From: Verrucomicrobiota bacterium
GTDB lineage: Bacteria > Verrucomicrobiota > Verrucomicrobiia > Opitutales > Opitutaceae
Length of the DNA stretch: 64,000 nucleotides
Direction of reading: 5' to 3'
Assembly: GCA_023399155.1 (NCBI GenBank)
Contig: JAEWQP010000006.1
Coordinates: 310,001 to 374,000 of the forward strand
Every line of letters starts with the position of its first letter. Within the stretch, counting starts at the first letter, position 1. The position numbers and the translations under genes were made by a program. Under the pieces are notes generated by a model. That model had not been told where the DNA came from, did no database searches, and worked only from the letters and a program-made list of their open reading frames with translations. Shown piece by piece: positions 36,497 to 45,515 of the stretch.

Positions 36497-37413
36497 CGTT
36501 TCAACTCCAGGGGGACGCAGATATCCGTCAGCAACTCGGCGGGTGGGGTGCTGCCGGGGTCATTGAGATAGAACTCGAGGCATGGCGCGCTGCGGAGATG
36601 CCGGCCGCTGCGAGGCAGCCATTCACCCATGAGTCGGTGGTAGGTCGTGCTGAGTTTCTCGTAGGGCCCCTGGTGGGTCGCGCGGGCGTAATCGCCCCCG
36701 GCGAGCACCTGGACGCTGACCTCGCCCTCCGGCTGGAATGCGTCATCGACCGTGACGCAGGCATCATAGCGGATCTTGTCGGGCGGCGTGATCTCGGGGT
36801 CGTCGTAGCTCACGCCGACATAACGGGTGCCGGCGCCGAGCAGACCCTCTTTTCCCATCCACGTGCAGAGCTTGTCCCAGGCCTGGCCGCAGCCGGAGTA
36901 GGGCCCGGTGTGGCGGATGTAGGCAACGCGCGTGGGCTGCATGGATTCGATGGATACATTCATGGTGATAACTCCCCGGTTCATGGTTCGAAAGTCCTGC
37001 ACCGGGCCACTGGCCCGGAAATGAACGCCGGAACGCGCGCTCGGGAGCGGCTGCGGGTTCGTGGCGCGCCGATAGTGGGTGGGCGTGCGGTCAAAGTGTG
37101 CGCGGAATGCGCGACAGAATGCCTCGTGCGAGTCGTACCCGGCCTCGAGAGCGAGATCGACGACCGGGCGGTGGGTGAATTTGAGATGGTAGGCGGCTCG
37201 CTCGAGGCGCAGGCGCCGCACGTGTCCCATGAGCGGCTCGCCGATCATGCCGCGGAACACGCGGTGAAAGTGATGGGGCGAGAGGCAGGCGATGGTGGCG
37301 AGTTCCTCGAGCGAAAGCGGGCGGTCGAGGTGCGCCTGGATGTGCTGGAGGACGGCAAGCATCCGCTGCTTGTACCAGCGGAGGGTGGAGTCCTTGTGCG
37401 GGCGGGGTTCCAT
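36493..37413 (-). CDS. AraC-family regulator with GyrI-like effector domain
   Basis: A 306-residue protein. Two helix-turn-helix motifs fill residues ~20-115 (LEELATIACLSPHHFHRVFR, VVDLALEAGYDSHEAFCRAFRAHF). The C-terminal GyrI-like domain runs from ~150 (VAYIRHTGPYSGCGQAWDKL) to the end (CLEFYLNDPGSTPPAELLTDICVP). This is the Rob/SoxS-like effector-binding type. It likely senses a small toxic compound and activates the overlapping GyrI gene. It starts at MEPRPHKDS, close to the divergent DNA to its right. Confidence 0.9.
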   Translation of the reverse strand: MEPRPHKDSTLRWYKQRMLAVLQHIQAHLDRPLSLEELATIACLSPHHFHRVFRGMIGEPLMGHVRRLRLERAAYHLKFTHRPVVDLALEAGYDSHEAFCRAFRAHFDRTPTHYRRATNPQPLPSARSGVHFRASGPVQDFRTMNRGVITMNVSIESMQPTRVAYIRHTGPYSGCGQAWDKLCTWMGKEGLLGAGTRYVGVSYDDPEITPPDKIRYDACVTVDDAFQPEGEVSVQVLAGGDYARATHQGPYEKLSTTYHRLMGEWLPRSGRHLRSAPCLEFYLNDPGSTPPAELLTDICVPLELKR

Positions 37414-37567
37414 CGTCGGATCGCAGCCTAGACTATTTTCAGGCGCATGGCTTGACCGCCCTTGCCGAAAATAGCGCCGATCCGGGCTGGCTGTGGGCCC
37501 CTGCTACCCGCCCCCCGACAGGTGCGAGCCGACCTCCTTCAGGCGTGTGCGCCGCAGGTGGCGCGGT

Positions 37568-38872
37568 TCAGGGAGCCGCGCCACCGCGGGACGGTGCGGG
37601 CGAGACGGCGTTGAGGCTCTCGACCACCACCGCACGGTCCTGCTCGCACGGCACCGAAGCGGCCGCCGTGTGAAGGAGGGCGAGATGCTTGAGGGCCGTC
37701 TCACGAGCGGCGGCCTCCGTGGCCTCTCCGACCACGCCGCGCAATGTCCGGGAGAGTCGCAGCAGGACGGGCACATTACCGCGCGCGTGCTGCCGGATCT
37801 CATGAAACGCGAGATCGAGGTAGTGGGCGACGTTTGGAACCTTGATCCGCACCCGGCGGTCCGCGCGCTCCGTGGCTCTCTTCGGTAGGGGCTCCGCGGG
37901 GCGGACCACCTCGTGCAGGATCGCGCCGAGGTAGTCGATGCAGTGAATGGCCGTCGTGGTATCGTTGATACCGGGGGACAGGGCCTTCAGCGCGATATCG
38001 AGGATCTGGCGCATGCCGAACGCCGGGTCCTGCTCGATCGTGCGGTAGGCGTTGAGGCCGAAACACCCCCGGATCCGGGCGATCTCCCGCGGTGCGGGCG
38101 GTTCGTCGCCGTGGATTCGCACCAGTGGCCGGCCCTCGATGACGAAGTCGCCGACCCCGTGCTCGACCTCCAGTGTGAGGTCAAGCCGCAGGGCGATTTC
38201 CTCGAGTTCGTCCGCTGCGATGTCCTGAATGTACCCTGTTACTGGTGACGAGATGGAGAACGTCGCACTGTGTGGCGGTGTTTCGGCTACGGGTGTGCCT
38301 GGATGAACCTCGGAGGCTCGGACTTTGCGCAGCGCTTGCAGGGTCTCCTGCGCCAGGTGGGCGACGATCTCCGAGGCCTGGATCGACACGGCGGTGTGGT
38401 GAAGAAACGCGATGAGAAACCCCAGTGCGACCAACGACAGGACGATCGCGCCCCAGAGCGCCACCTGTGGCACGAAGACTACGGAATCGGAGCGCACGGA
38501 CTGGAGCACCAGCAGGCCGTACATGAACACCCCGACGAGCACGCCCAGCACGAGTTGGTTCACACGGTCGCGCATGAAGCTCCGCAGCACGCGCGGGCTG
38601 AACTGATTTGAGGCAAGTGAGAGCGAGACGATGGTGATCGAGAAGACGACGCCAGTGACGGTGATCATCGACGAGGTGATCGCCGAGAGGATCTGTCGGG
38701 CCGCTTCCGGTCCCGCTGTGAGCCACGCCGGCCACTTTTCGGCAATGTCGGCGACGTACCTGCGATCGATAAACACCAGGCCGAGCGCCAGCGCGCTGCC
38801 GAACATGAGAAGCAGGGCGGGGGTGAACCACAGGCTTCCGCGGATCGAGATGAGAAGGCTGCGCTTGGTCAC
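37568..38872 (-). CDS. DUF2254 membrane protein
   Basis: A 434-residue protein with four predicted transmembrane helices in the N-terminal 160 residues (LWFTPALLLMFGSALALGLV, ITSSMITVTGVVFSITIVSL, QLVLGVLVGVFMYGLLVL, VALWGAIVLSLVALGFLIAF). The soluble C-terminal domain includes SPGINDTTTAIHCIDYLGAIL. This matches the DUF2254 family; no function is established. It is the last gene before the repeat array. Confidence 0.88.
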   Translation of the reverse strand: MTKRSLLISIRGSLWFTPALLLMFGSALALGLVFIDRRYVADIAEKWPAWLTAGPEAARQILSAITSSMITVTGVVFSITIVSLSLASNQFSPRVLRSFMRDRVNQLVLGVLVGVFMYGLLVLQSVRSDSVVFVPQVALWGAIVLSLVALGFLIAFLHHTAVSIQASEIVAHLAQETLQALRKVRASEVHPGTPVAETPPHSATFSISSPVTGYIQDIAADELEEIALRLDLTLEVEHGVGDFVIEGRPLVRIHGDEPPAPREIARIRGCFGLNAYRTIEQDPAFGMRQILDIALKALSPGINDTTTAIHCIDYLGAILHEVVRPAEPLPKRATERADRRVRIKVPNVAHYLDLAFHEIRQHARGNVPVLLRLSRTLRGVVGEATEAAARETALKHLALLHTAAASVPCEQDRAVVVESLNAVSPAPSRGGAAP

Positions 38873-38975
38873 CTCACAAACAAATGGAGGGAGAGCCGGG
38901 GATCAAACGGTTTCACGTTCCGGCCGAGCGCCGTGAGATCCGGGTTGCACCGCCAGCCTCCGGGCGTACTCGGGT

Positions 38976-39718
38976 TTCGGGACCTTTGCGCCTTGGCGCC
39001 ATTCCATGTCTGGGATCGGCGACTCCCGAACCGGATCTCGCGCCAAGACGCCAAGGCGCCAAGGAATGGACAGGAGAATCGGGAGGCCATGGAGCGCGCT
39101 GCGGAAGCTGGGTCGGGATCGAGCTTCAGGGCCTTTGCGTCTTTGCGCCTTCGCGCGATCCATGTCTGGGATCGGCGACTCCCGAACCGGGTCTCGCGCC
39201 AAGACGCCATGACGCCAAGGAATGGACAGGAGAATCGGCAGGCCATGGAGCGCGCTGCGGAGGCTGAGTCGGGATCGAGCTTCAGGCTCTTTGCGTCTTC
39301 GCGTCTTCGCGCGATTCTATGTCTGGGATTGGCGACTCCCGAACCGGGTCTCGCGCCAAGACGCCAAGGCGTCAAGGAATGGACAGGAGAATCGGGAGGC
39401 CGCGGAGCGCGCTGCGGAGGCTGTGTGGGGATCGAGCTTCAGGCTCTTTGCGTCTTTGCGCCTTCGCGCGATTCCATGTCTGGGATTGGCGACTCCCGAA
39501 CCGGATCTCGCGCCAGGACGCCAGGGCGCCAAGAAATGGACAGGAGAATCGGGAGGCCATGGAGCGCGCTGCGGAGGCTGTGTCGGGATCGAGCTTCAGG
39601 GTCTTTGCCTTTGCGCGATTCCATGTCTGGGATCGGCGACTCCCGAACCGGATCTCGCGCCAGGACGCCAAGGCGCCAAGGATCGGACAGGAGAAGAGGG
39701 AGGCCGCGGAGCACGCCG
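38976..39718. repeat. Tandem array of five ~157-bp units
   Basis: The phrase ATGTCTGGGAT recurs at 39006, 39162, 39319, 39476 and 39623, giving periods of 156, 157, 157 and 147. Each unit contains CTTTGCGCCTTCGCG-like, CTCGCGCCAAGACGCCAAGG, GGAATGGACAGGAGAATCGG and GGAGCGCGCTGCGG parts. All frames stay open in both directions because of the composition, but no protein family fits. It is flanked by two leftward genes. Related single units lie at 40864-41043 and 42372-42452. Confidence 0.8.
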
Positions 39719-39811
39719 AAGGGTTGGTGCAATACGGGGGTGGGCATTCAGGCGATCCTGTCGCCCCTCCCTTCCTGATTCCTACGGCTTCGGCAGATCC
39801 GCGACAACGGG

Positions 39812-40675
39812 CTAGGGCGCGGGCCTCGTCGTGCGAGCGGTTCTGATGTAGTAGGCCACGAGTACGATGGCCCAGATCCACAGCACGACGATCAACCCAT
39901 CGGTAAGCGTGGAGCCGGTCTCGCGTGGCAGGCCGAGGGCGGTGGAGTAGGCGTTGAACGTCAGGTTGAGCGTCCGGTGGAAGACGATCGCCAACAGGAC
40001 GCTTTGTCCGACGCGCGCGAAATACCACGTAAAGATGAGCGTGAGCGGCAGGACCAGCAGCAGGTAGCGGCCGGCGAATACATGCAACGGCTGATGGCCT
40101 ATCCACTCCGGGAATACAGCAAGCGGCGCATGCCAGAAGGTCCAGAACAGGGCAAGGACGACGCTCGCTGCGAGCGGGCCGAACCGTGCCTCGAGCCGCG
40201 GAAGCGCGAACCCACGCCAGCCGAGTTCCTCACCGAGGATGCCGGCGAGCAGCGGCATCTGCAGCAGTGCGAGAATCACCGGGATATTGATCAAGGCAAA
40301 GAGTGCCTGAATCCCGACCTTCGATGCAGGCACAAGGTCCAGAGCCACCGCCAGAATCGATGCGGCCAGCCACCATCCGTAGAGTGCGATCGCCCACCAA
40401 CCCCACGACACCCGCCATTGCACCAGCCGCCGCAGCAGTTTACCCACACCGGCGGATCCCTCCAGCGCGTGACTCATCAGGACGGCGGCGAACGCGGGCC
40501 CGAGCGATCCGAGGATGCCGAGCAGCGTTCGTCCATTCGTCCAGGCGTTTCCCTCCCACGAGGTCCAGCCGAGGGCAAAACGCCCGTAGAGGAGCGGGAT
40601 CCACAGGATCCACGAAAGGACGTAGGCCAAGGCAAAGAAGCTGACGAGCGGATGGCGCCTGAGCATGGGATACAT
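39812..40675 (-). CDS. CPBP-family intramembrane metalloprotease
   Basis: A 287-residue protein with about eight transmembrane helices. The CPBP/Abi motifs are GEELGWRGFALPRLEARFG, then FWTFWHAPL and HRTLNLTFN, which hold the presumed Glu and His zinc ligands. These membrane proteases process prenylated or other peptides, or act in bacteriocin self-immunity; the substrate here is unknown. The start is MYPMLRR; an earlier Met would add Arg-rich residues. Confidence 0.87.
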   Translation of the reverse strand: MYPMLRRHPLVSFFALAYVLSWILWIPLLYGRFALGWTSWEGNAWTNGRTLLGILGSLGPAFAAVLMSHALEGSAGVGKLLRRLVQWRVSWGWWAIALYGWWLAASILAVALDLVPASKVGIQALFALINIPVILALLQMPLLAGILGEELGWRGFALPRLEARFGPLAASVVLALFWTFWHAPLAVFPEWIGHQPLHVFAGRYLLLVLPLTLIFTWYFARVGQSVLLAIVFHRTLNLTFNAYSTALGLPRETGSTLTDGLIVVLWIWAIVLVAYYIRTARTTRPAP

Positions 40676-40863
40676 GGGGATTGGGAGTTGGCGCGAGTCA
40701 GCAGTCCATATACCAGCACGGTCATGGTGTTTGCATTCCATTGAGCGGCAATGACATCGCATGGAACACCTCGCGTATCCAGTTTCATCTTCTTCCCAAG
40801 AGCGGGACGCGCTCATTCCGAAATCGGCGAGGTGGGCACGGGCTTGGAACAACAGCACCCCTG

Positions 40864-41043
40864 CGAACCGTATCTCGCGCCAGGACGCCAAGGCACCAAG
40901 GAACGAACAGGAGAGTAGGGCGAGGCCCGCGGAGCGCCCAGGAGTGGTGCCCGGATCGGATCTCTGGTTCTTTGCGCCTTTGCGCGATCCCATGTCTGGG
41001 GTCGGAGACTCCCGAACCTATCTCGCGCCAAGACGCCAAGGCT
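40864..41043. repeat. Dispersed relative of the tandem unit
   Basis: Contains CTCGCGCCAGGACGCCAAGG, a CTTTGCGCCTTTGCGCGATCC-type stretch, ATGTCTGGGGTCGGAGACTC and a second CTCGCGCCAAGACGCCAAGG. It is one divergent unit located upstream of the CPBP protease gene. The remaining intergenic DNA (40676-41192) has no gene. Confidence 0.65.
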
Positions 41044-41192
41044 CGCACCACCGGTTCAAAGCAGATCTCTGCTGGCCGCGAATGCCTCCCGAGGCTTCCT
41101 AAGAACTGGAATCAAACTGGCGGACGAGGTGACGTCCCCCGAGTCGCCATCGAGATGCGCGCGAGACAGCCGCGCCAGCCTTCCCGTGAAGC

Positions 41193-42203
41193 CTACGGTT
41201 TCGAGGGAGTGCCATCGTGCTCCGACGTACGGCTATCCTCCAGTTCGGTCGGGCGGACAGGCGGGCTCGCCGTTTCAGCCGGATCGTCACCGACCACGCC
41301 CATCACTTCGGCTTCGCCGATCTCGACACGACCCTCAAGGCGTCGAGATAGGCCGTGGCTGGGCCGTCCGAAGTAGCCCGAAGCCCGCGCGACCATCGTC
41401 GCGAGGTGCTCATCGAACTGGTTTCCCTTGGCTGCGATGCTCACACGCGTCACCCAGAGCGGCTTCAGCTTTTTGCTCTGCTGGAGCACCTTGAAATCGT
41501 AGGCGTAGACGATGACGTAATACCGCCGCTCATTGATTTCGTACCACAGGTCGTTGTAGAGAGTACCCAGCCCGGCGTGGATCGCCGGACTATCGGAGAG
41601 GCCGTTCACGGTATCAATATAGCCGATCACGGAGGCCGACGGCACGAGAGCTCGAGCGTGATTACGCTCGAGCATGAACATCGTCATCAGGGCACTCTCG
41701 GCATCCGATGCCGCGGCCTGTTGCTCCGGGGTGAGGCTGGGCACTCCAAACCCGCCCGTGGGAGCCACGCCCGAGGCCCTGGCCGCCGAGAGCGAACTCG
41801 CAGCAGTATCGCGCGCAATGTCCAGACTTGTAGAGCTGGTGGGGGGATCCGTCATGCCCCACAAGAGGTGGATGAGAAGGCTGGCTGAAGCCGTGTCTCG
41901 GGCCAGTAGATACTGCTGCTTTGCGAGTTGTTCCTTGACCAGCCGCTCGAAATCTGGACGGGCGACCTGGTCAATCGAACGATGCGAGATGGTGCCATGC
42001 GCCTGCCCGCCAAAACTGAGGGCGTAGTACTCGGGTTTGAAACCCCCTTCTCGGCTCTTGGCTCGACGGTATTCCTTGTCGATGGAGGCGCTGACGACCG
42101 ACGTGACGACAGACTTCCGTTCTGCGGCATCCGCCGACCAAGGCGCGAGCGTGGAGGCACTGGCCACGCCGAATATAAACACGGAGCGAAACACAGGGTG
42201 CAT
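41193..42203 (-). CDS. Secreted hypothetical protein
   Basis: A protein of about 336 residues with a signal peptide (MHPVFRSVFIFGVASASTLA). The mature sequence has scattered conserved-looking patches (YYALSFGGQAHGTISHRSID, RRYYVIVYAYDFKVLQQSKK) but no motif I can place. An alternative start ten codons upstream (42233) would lengthen the N region. It lies between two repeat copies and may be an accessory gene. Confidence 0.65.
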   Translation of the reverse strand: MHPVFRSVFIFGVASASTLAPWSADAAERKSVVTSVVSASIDKEYRRAKSREGGFKPEYYALSFGGQAHGTISHRSIDQVARPDFERLVKEQLAKQQYLLARDTASASLLIHLLWGMTDPPTSSTSLDIARDTAASSLSAARASGVAPTGGFGVPSLTPEQQAAASDAESALMTMFMLERNHARALVPSASVIGYIDTVNGLSDSPAIHAGLGTLYNDLWYEINERRYYVIVYAYDFKVLQQSKKLKPLWVTRVSIAAKGNQFDEHLATMVARASGYFGRPSHGLSRRLEGRVEIGEAEVMGVVGDDPAETASPPVRPTELEDSRTSEHDGTPSKP

Positions 42204-42371
42204 ATGAAACAGGGTTCGAGGAAGAGATGACACGGCGATGCGACGAACGCAATCATGCGAACCTCGGCCGGCCCCGGCGCACCTCGGAACATCGATGTAT
42301 CGCGCAATCGACAGACCGCCTCGTTCGGGGGCCCGGAGTTAACCGGCCGAGGAGCACGCCGCGGTGGGTGT

Positions 42372-42452
42372 TTCGGGACCGAGTTTCATGCCCTTTGCGT
42401 CTTTACGTCCTTGCGCGTCTCCATGTCTTGGATCGGAGACGACCGAGCCGGG
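42372..42452. repeat. Short dispersed relative of the tandem unit
   Basis: CTTTGCGTCTTTACGTCCTT followed by CATGTCTTGGATCGGAGACG and GACCGAGCCGGG matches the middle of the tandem unit. It lies directly before the STN-like pseudogene. Confidence 0.55.
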
Positions 42453-42475
42453 TTTGCGAAGGGTTCGAGACGCCC

Positions 42476-42949
42476 CTGGCTGTCACGGTCTCTGCTCATG
42501 CCGGCCAGAAGGTTGTCATAAACGACGAACACAAGGCCGAGGTTCAGCTCGAGGAATGCGGCTCATCGACATCCGGCGGGGCGAGGCAGGAGACGGCTCG
42601 TTTCCATGAAGAAAGGATTCTTCTCCGACCCGATGCCGATCGAAGAGCGGATCGCCGCGCTGGAATCGATGACGGCCTTCCACAGACTCCTCCAGCAGCA
42701 GGGCATTCACCCGGAGCAGAAAGTCTCCCGGGACTAGAAGGGCATGAAACCGAATGACGTAATGACGACGCTGCTACCTGACATGCCCGTGCAGTTCAGC
42801 GATGTGGGCGAGTCCGTCACGGTCCTTGAATTGGCCGCTACCGGCGCCAGCCTCGAGAGGGTCCCGGAGTATCTCGACGATCGCGCAGGCGTCTGTTTCA
42901 GCTTCGCGGCGTACGGCGTGCGCATCTCATTGACATCTCGTGGAGCGGG
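42476..42949 (+). pseudogene. Decayed copy of the STN-like secreted protein gene (see 48700)
   Basis: Reading across frames, this stretch aligns along most of its length with the intact gene at 48700-49197: KVVINDEHKAEVQLEE, FFSDPMPIEERIAALESM, LLQQQGIHPEQKVS and LLPDMPVQFSDVGESVTVLE match it in order. It is broken by a two-base deletion near 42595-42605 (the frame shifts before the GFFSDP part) and by an in-frame TAG at 42735-42737; the start and signal peptide are also lost. The rest to 43228 is non-coding. Confidence 0.82.
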
Positions 42950-43228
42950 ACAACCTGGCCGCGGCCGCGCTGATCGAGGGCATTTCACCCGGGCTCGATC
43001 GCGCTGCCGTGAGGGTTTTCGGAATCCCAATCCCATCCACCGCGTCCGACGTGTCCCGTGCGACCTGCGAGTCGGGCCGCGAGACCGCGTCGTCCCGCCG
43101 ACAAAATCGTCTGCGATGTCCGGACCGACCGGGCTGATTCGTTGTCTTTCTGCACGGCCGTCCCTCGGACAGCCAGGAGCGTCCCCTTCCTGACAACCCT
43201 CAACCCCGCGCAAGGAGAACGAACTGCC

Positions 43229-43708
43229 ATGAACAAGAACACCATCTGCCTTTGGTACAACCATGACGCCGAGGAAGCCGCGCGCTTCTACGCCCAGACC
43301 TTCCCGAACAGCGCCGTCGGCGCCGTGCATCGTGCACCCACCGACTTCCCGGGAGGCAAGGCCGGGCAGGTGTTGATCGTCGAGTTCACGGTGTGCGGCG
43401 TGCCGTGCGTCGGCCTCAACGGCGGCGACGCCTTCACGCACAGCGAAGCCTTCTCCTTCCAGATCGCCACCGACGATCAGGCTGAGACCGACCGCTACTG
43501 GGATGCGATCATCGGCAACGGAGGCGCTGCAAGCGCGTGCGGCTGGTGCAAGGACAAGTGGGGCTTGTCGTGGCAGATCACCCCGCGCGTCCTGACCGAC
43601 GCCATGGCCAAGGGCGGTGACGTGGCGAAGCGCGCGTTCGAGGCAATGATGGAGATGCAGAAAATCGACGTGGCGAGGATCGAGGCGGCGGTGCGAGGCA
43701 AGGCTTGA
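43229..43708 (+). CDS. VOC-fold protein (PhnB-like)
   Basis: A 159-residue protein with the PhnB/3-demethylubiquinone-methyltransferase-like glyoxalase fold: ICLWYNHDAEEAARFYAQTF at the start, FSFQIATDDQAETDRYWDAI, CGWCKDKWGLSWQITPRVL, and MMEMQKIDVARIEAA at the end. The family is usually a non-enzymatic or poorly characterised VOC protein. There is a Shine-Dalgarno (AAGGAG at 43212-43217). It is cytoplasmic. Confidence 0.92.
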   Translation: MNKNTICLWYNHDAEEAARFYAQTFPNSAVGAVHRAPTDFPGGKAGQVLIVEFTVCGVPCVGLNGGDAFTHSEAFSFQIATDDQAETDRYWDAIIGNGGAASACGWCKDKWGLSWQITPRVLTDAMAKGGDVAKRAFEAMMEMQKIDVARIEAAVRGKA

Positions 43709-44074
43709 GCCTGCCTGCCGCCCGGCCACTCGGGACGCGATCCCGTGAGCCGACTGGAGGGATGCATCCGCGTGACGTCCAGCAAGTCCGGGCAGCGAGA
43801 CCGCTGGCGGGCCCCCTGTCGAGGCCGGCACCCCGGTGTATCCACCCGTTCAGTAACCGTATTATCGGCCGCCTGGTGCGAAAGCCTTTCCAGTGTCGCG
43901 ACCGCCGACGACGGATTTTCAGTCCAACCGAACCGCAGCGGCTTGAGGCTTGGACGGTGCGAATCGCGAACAGGGAGGCCGCGTCTCCTGGGAGGCGCGC
44001 GGGCCATGTGAGCGTCGCGGGATGCGGGGCTGATGTATCCGAGGAGCTGATGCGGGGTGGGGGCGCTGGACCCT
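43709..44074. other. Intergenic region
   Basis: About 366 bases between two convergent genes. No supported coding frame or structured element was seen. Confidence 0.35.
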
Positions 44075-44509
44075 TCAGCGTCCCAGGCACAGAGCCGCGA
44101 GTCGTGGATGGCGCAGGCAGAGTCCACCCCAGATCAGAAGCGCGACGTAGATCGGAAACAGGGTGTGGCTCATCCAGGGATGGCCGACGCGCACGTGGGT
44201 CGCCACGGCGCCGCCGAGGTATCCGGTGAGGAGGATCGCACCGAGCAACGCTGTGCGCGGGATCACGTGCAGCACTGTGGACACGAGCAGCGCGAGGCCG
44301 ATACCGGTGATCGTCGACTCAGGGTAGCCGAGTTCCACGGTTCCGCGCACGACCATGTCGGGCTTGATCAGCTTCATCACGCCGTCCATGGCGAGGAAGA
44401 GCACGGCGAGTGTGGAGAGGACGCGTCCGGTCCAGAGGCGTGCCCGGGACGCGGTGGAGCCGATCGCGGGTGCGGAAACAGCAGCGGGGGACGATGTCGT
44501 GGAGTTCAT
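44075..44509 (-). CDS. DoxX-like membrane protein
   Basis: A 144-residue protein with four hydrophobic helices (LSTLAVLFLAMDGVMKLI, GIGLALLVSTVLHVIP, TALLGAILLTGYLGGAVATH, FPIYVALLIWGGLCL), and the DoxX-like pattern GYLGGAVATHVRVGHP. DoxX-like proteins are small membrane proteins, often related to redox or quinone chemistry, without a firm role. It is followed by a repeat and a VOC gene. Confidence 0.83.
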   Translation of the reverse strand: MNSTTSSPAAVSAPAIGSTASRARLWTGRVLSTLAVLFLAMDGVMKLIKPDMVVRGTVELGYPESTITGIGLALLVSTVLHVIPRTALLGAILLTGYLGGAVATHVRVGHPWMSHTLFPIYVALLIWGGLCLRHPRLAALCLGR

Positions 44510-44653
44510 GATGCGAGGGGGGTGTTTACTCCCTCAACGAACGGAATCGGCGGTTCCGGACTCGGGCCCGTCGCGAGGGGGCTGGATCGAACAGGCGCGG
44601 GATCGGCGTTTCGACGCGCAGCGCATCGCTGGTGGCGAGCAGTTCGACGCTTC

Positions 44654-44805
44654 GGCGTGTTTCAGACCCTCGGATAGGCCCCCTGGATGGGGGAACTCCC
44701 GCTCCGCTCGTCGAGAAAGAGTAAGAGTAAGAGAGAGCGAACGATTCCGACCCCGGCGGCATTCACCATTCACCATTCTGCCTTCGGCATTCGCCGCCCG
44801 GCGCG
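44654..44805. repeat. Dispersed intergenic repeat, copy 2
   Basis: Same order as copy 1 at 28873: GGCGTGT, GATAGGCC, GGGGAACTCCCGCTCCGCTC, GTCGAGAAAGAGTAAGAG, and CATTCTGCCTTCGGCAT ending in CCGCCCGGCGCG. It has insertions of short repeats (GTAAGAGTAAGAG, a doubled CATTCAC). It reaches into the 3' end of the leftward VOC gene that stops at 44763. Confidence 0.65.
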
Positions 44806-45203
44806 GCGGCGCGCCGGCCTTCAGGCCGGTGGCATACCGCTTCGATGTTGTAGCCGTCGGGATCGAAGACGAATCCCGCGTAGTAATGCGGGTGATACTC
44901 CGGACAGATTCCGGGACGGCCGTTGTCGCGGCCTCCAGCGGCGATGGCCGCGGCATAGAAGCGATCGACCGCCGCACGATCGGGCGCACGAAAGGCCACA
45001 TGGATGCGGGGCGTGGCGGGTCCGCCCTCGATCAACCAGAAATCGCCGCCGGGATCCGCATCGTCGCCCGGGATGTTGTCTCCGAATCCGACCGCCTGGG
45101 GGACGTCCTTGCGCACGGCGTAACCGAGGGCGCCCAGCACGGCCGCGTAGAATTGGCGGCTGCGCGCGAGGTCCGAGACAAAGATTCCCGTGTGATCAAG
45201 CAT
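44763..45203 (-). CDS. VOC/glyoxalase-fold protein with C-terminal repeat tail
   Basis: A 146-residue protein: MLDHTGIFVSDLARSRQFYA and IHVAFRAPDRAAVDRFYAAAIA, with the final VOC metal-region pattern HYYAGFVFDPDGYNIEAVCH. After residue ~125 the sequence (PEGRRAAAPGGECRRQ) is encoded by the dispersed repeat, so the end of the natural protein is about 20 residues shorter in homologues. It is probably cytoplasmic and binds a small substrate or metal; the reaction is unknown. Confidence 0.87.
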   Translation of the reverse strand: MLDHTGIFVSDLARSRQFYAAVLGALGYAVRKDVPQAVGFGDNIPGDDADPGGDFWLIEGGPATPRIHVAFRAPDRAAVDRFYAAAIAAGGRDNGRPGICPEYHPHYYAGFVFDPDGYNIEAVCHRPEGRRAAAPGGECRRQNGEW

Positions 45204-45367
45204 GGCCGAATGTGTGGACCGCGACGCCGCGCGCCGGATCCCGCTCGGGAAAGCGTAGCGCATGCCGGCATCCTCGCGCATCCGGTGCCACTCCGATGTG
45301 CAGTGCGGGCCGCGGGCAATGCGGAGCACCAGAGCTTCTACGTATCGCCCACACGGATGAACGCGGT

Positions 45368-45386
45368 CGGTCAATGCCATTGACCG
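45368..45386. promoter_or_regulatory. 19-bp perfect palindrome
   Basis: CGGTCAATGCCATTGACCG is fully symmetric around position 45377. It lies between divergent genes (leftward VOC starting at 45203, rightward GNAT starting at 45516), a usual place for an operator. The regulator is unknown. Confidence 0.55.
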
Positions 45387-45515
45387 CGAGCATCGTGCTC
45401 TGGTGGGGTCCGAGTGTCGTTTTCGGATACGCCGAGCCGCCGGGCAGGATGGCGCGCTTGCATTCGGCGGAAGCGCCGTTTTCTTCGGCGGCTCCAATCC
45501 ATCCCGTCCCTGCGC

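Noticed and set aside
38976..39718. Long open frames in all directions over the tandem array
   Set aside because: Open frames result from the GC-rich repeat unit; no domain and identical peptides in each copy.
38976..39718. CRISPR array
   Set aside because: Units are tandem without spacers, with a period of about 157, not 28-37 bp repeats with unique spacers.
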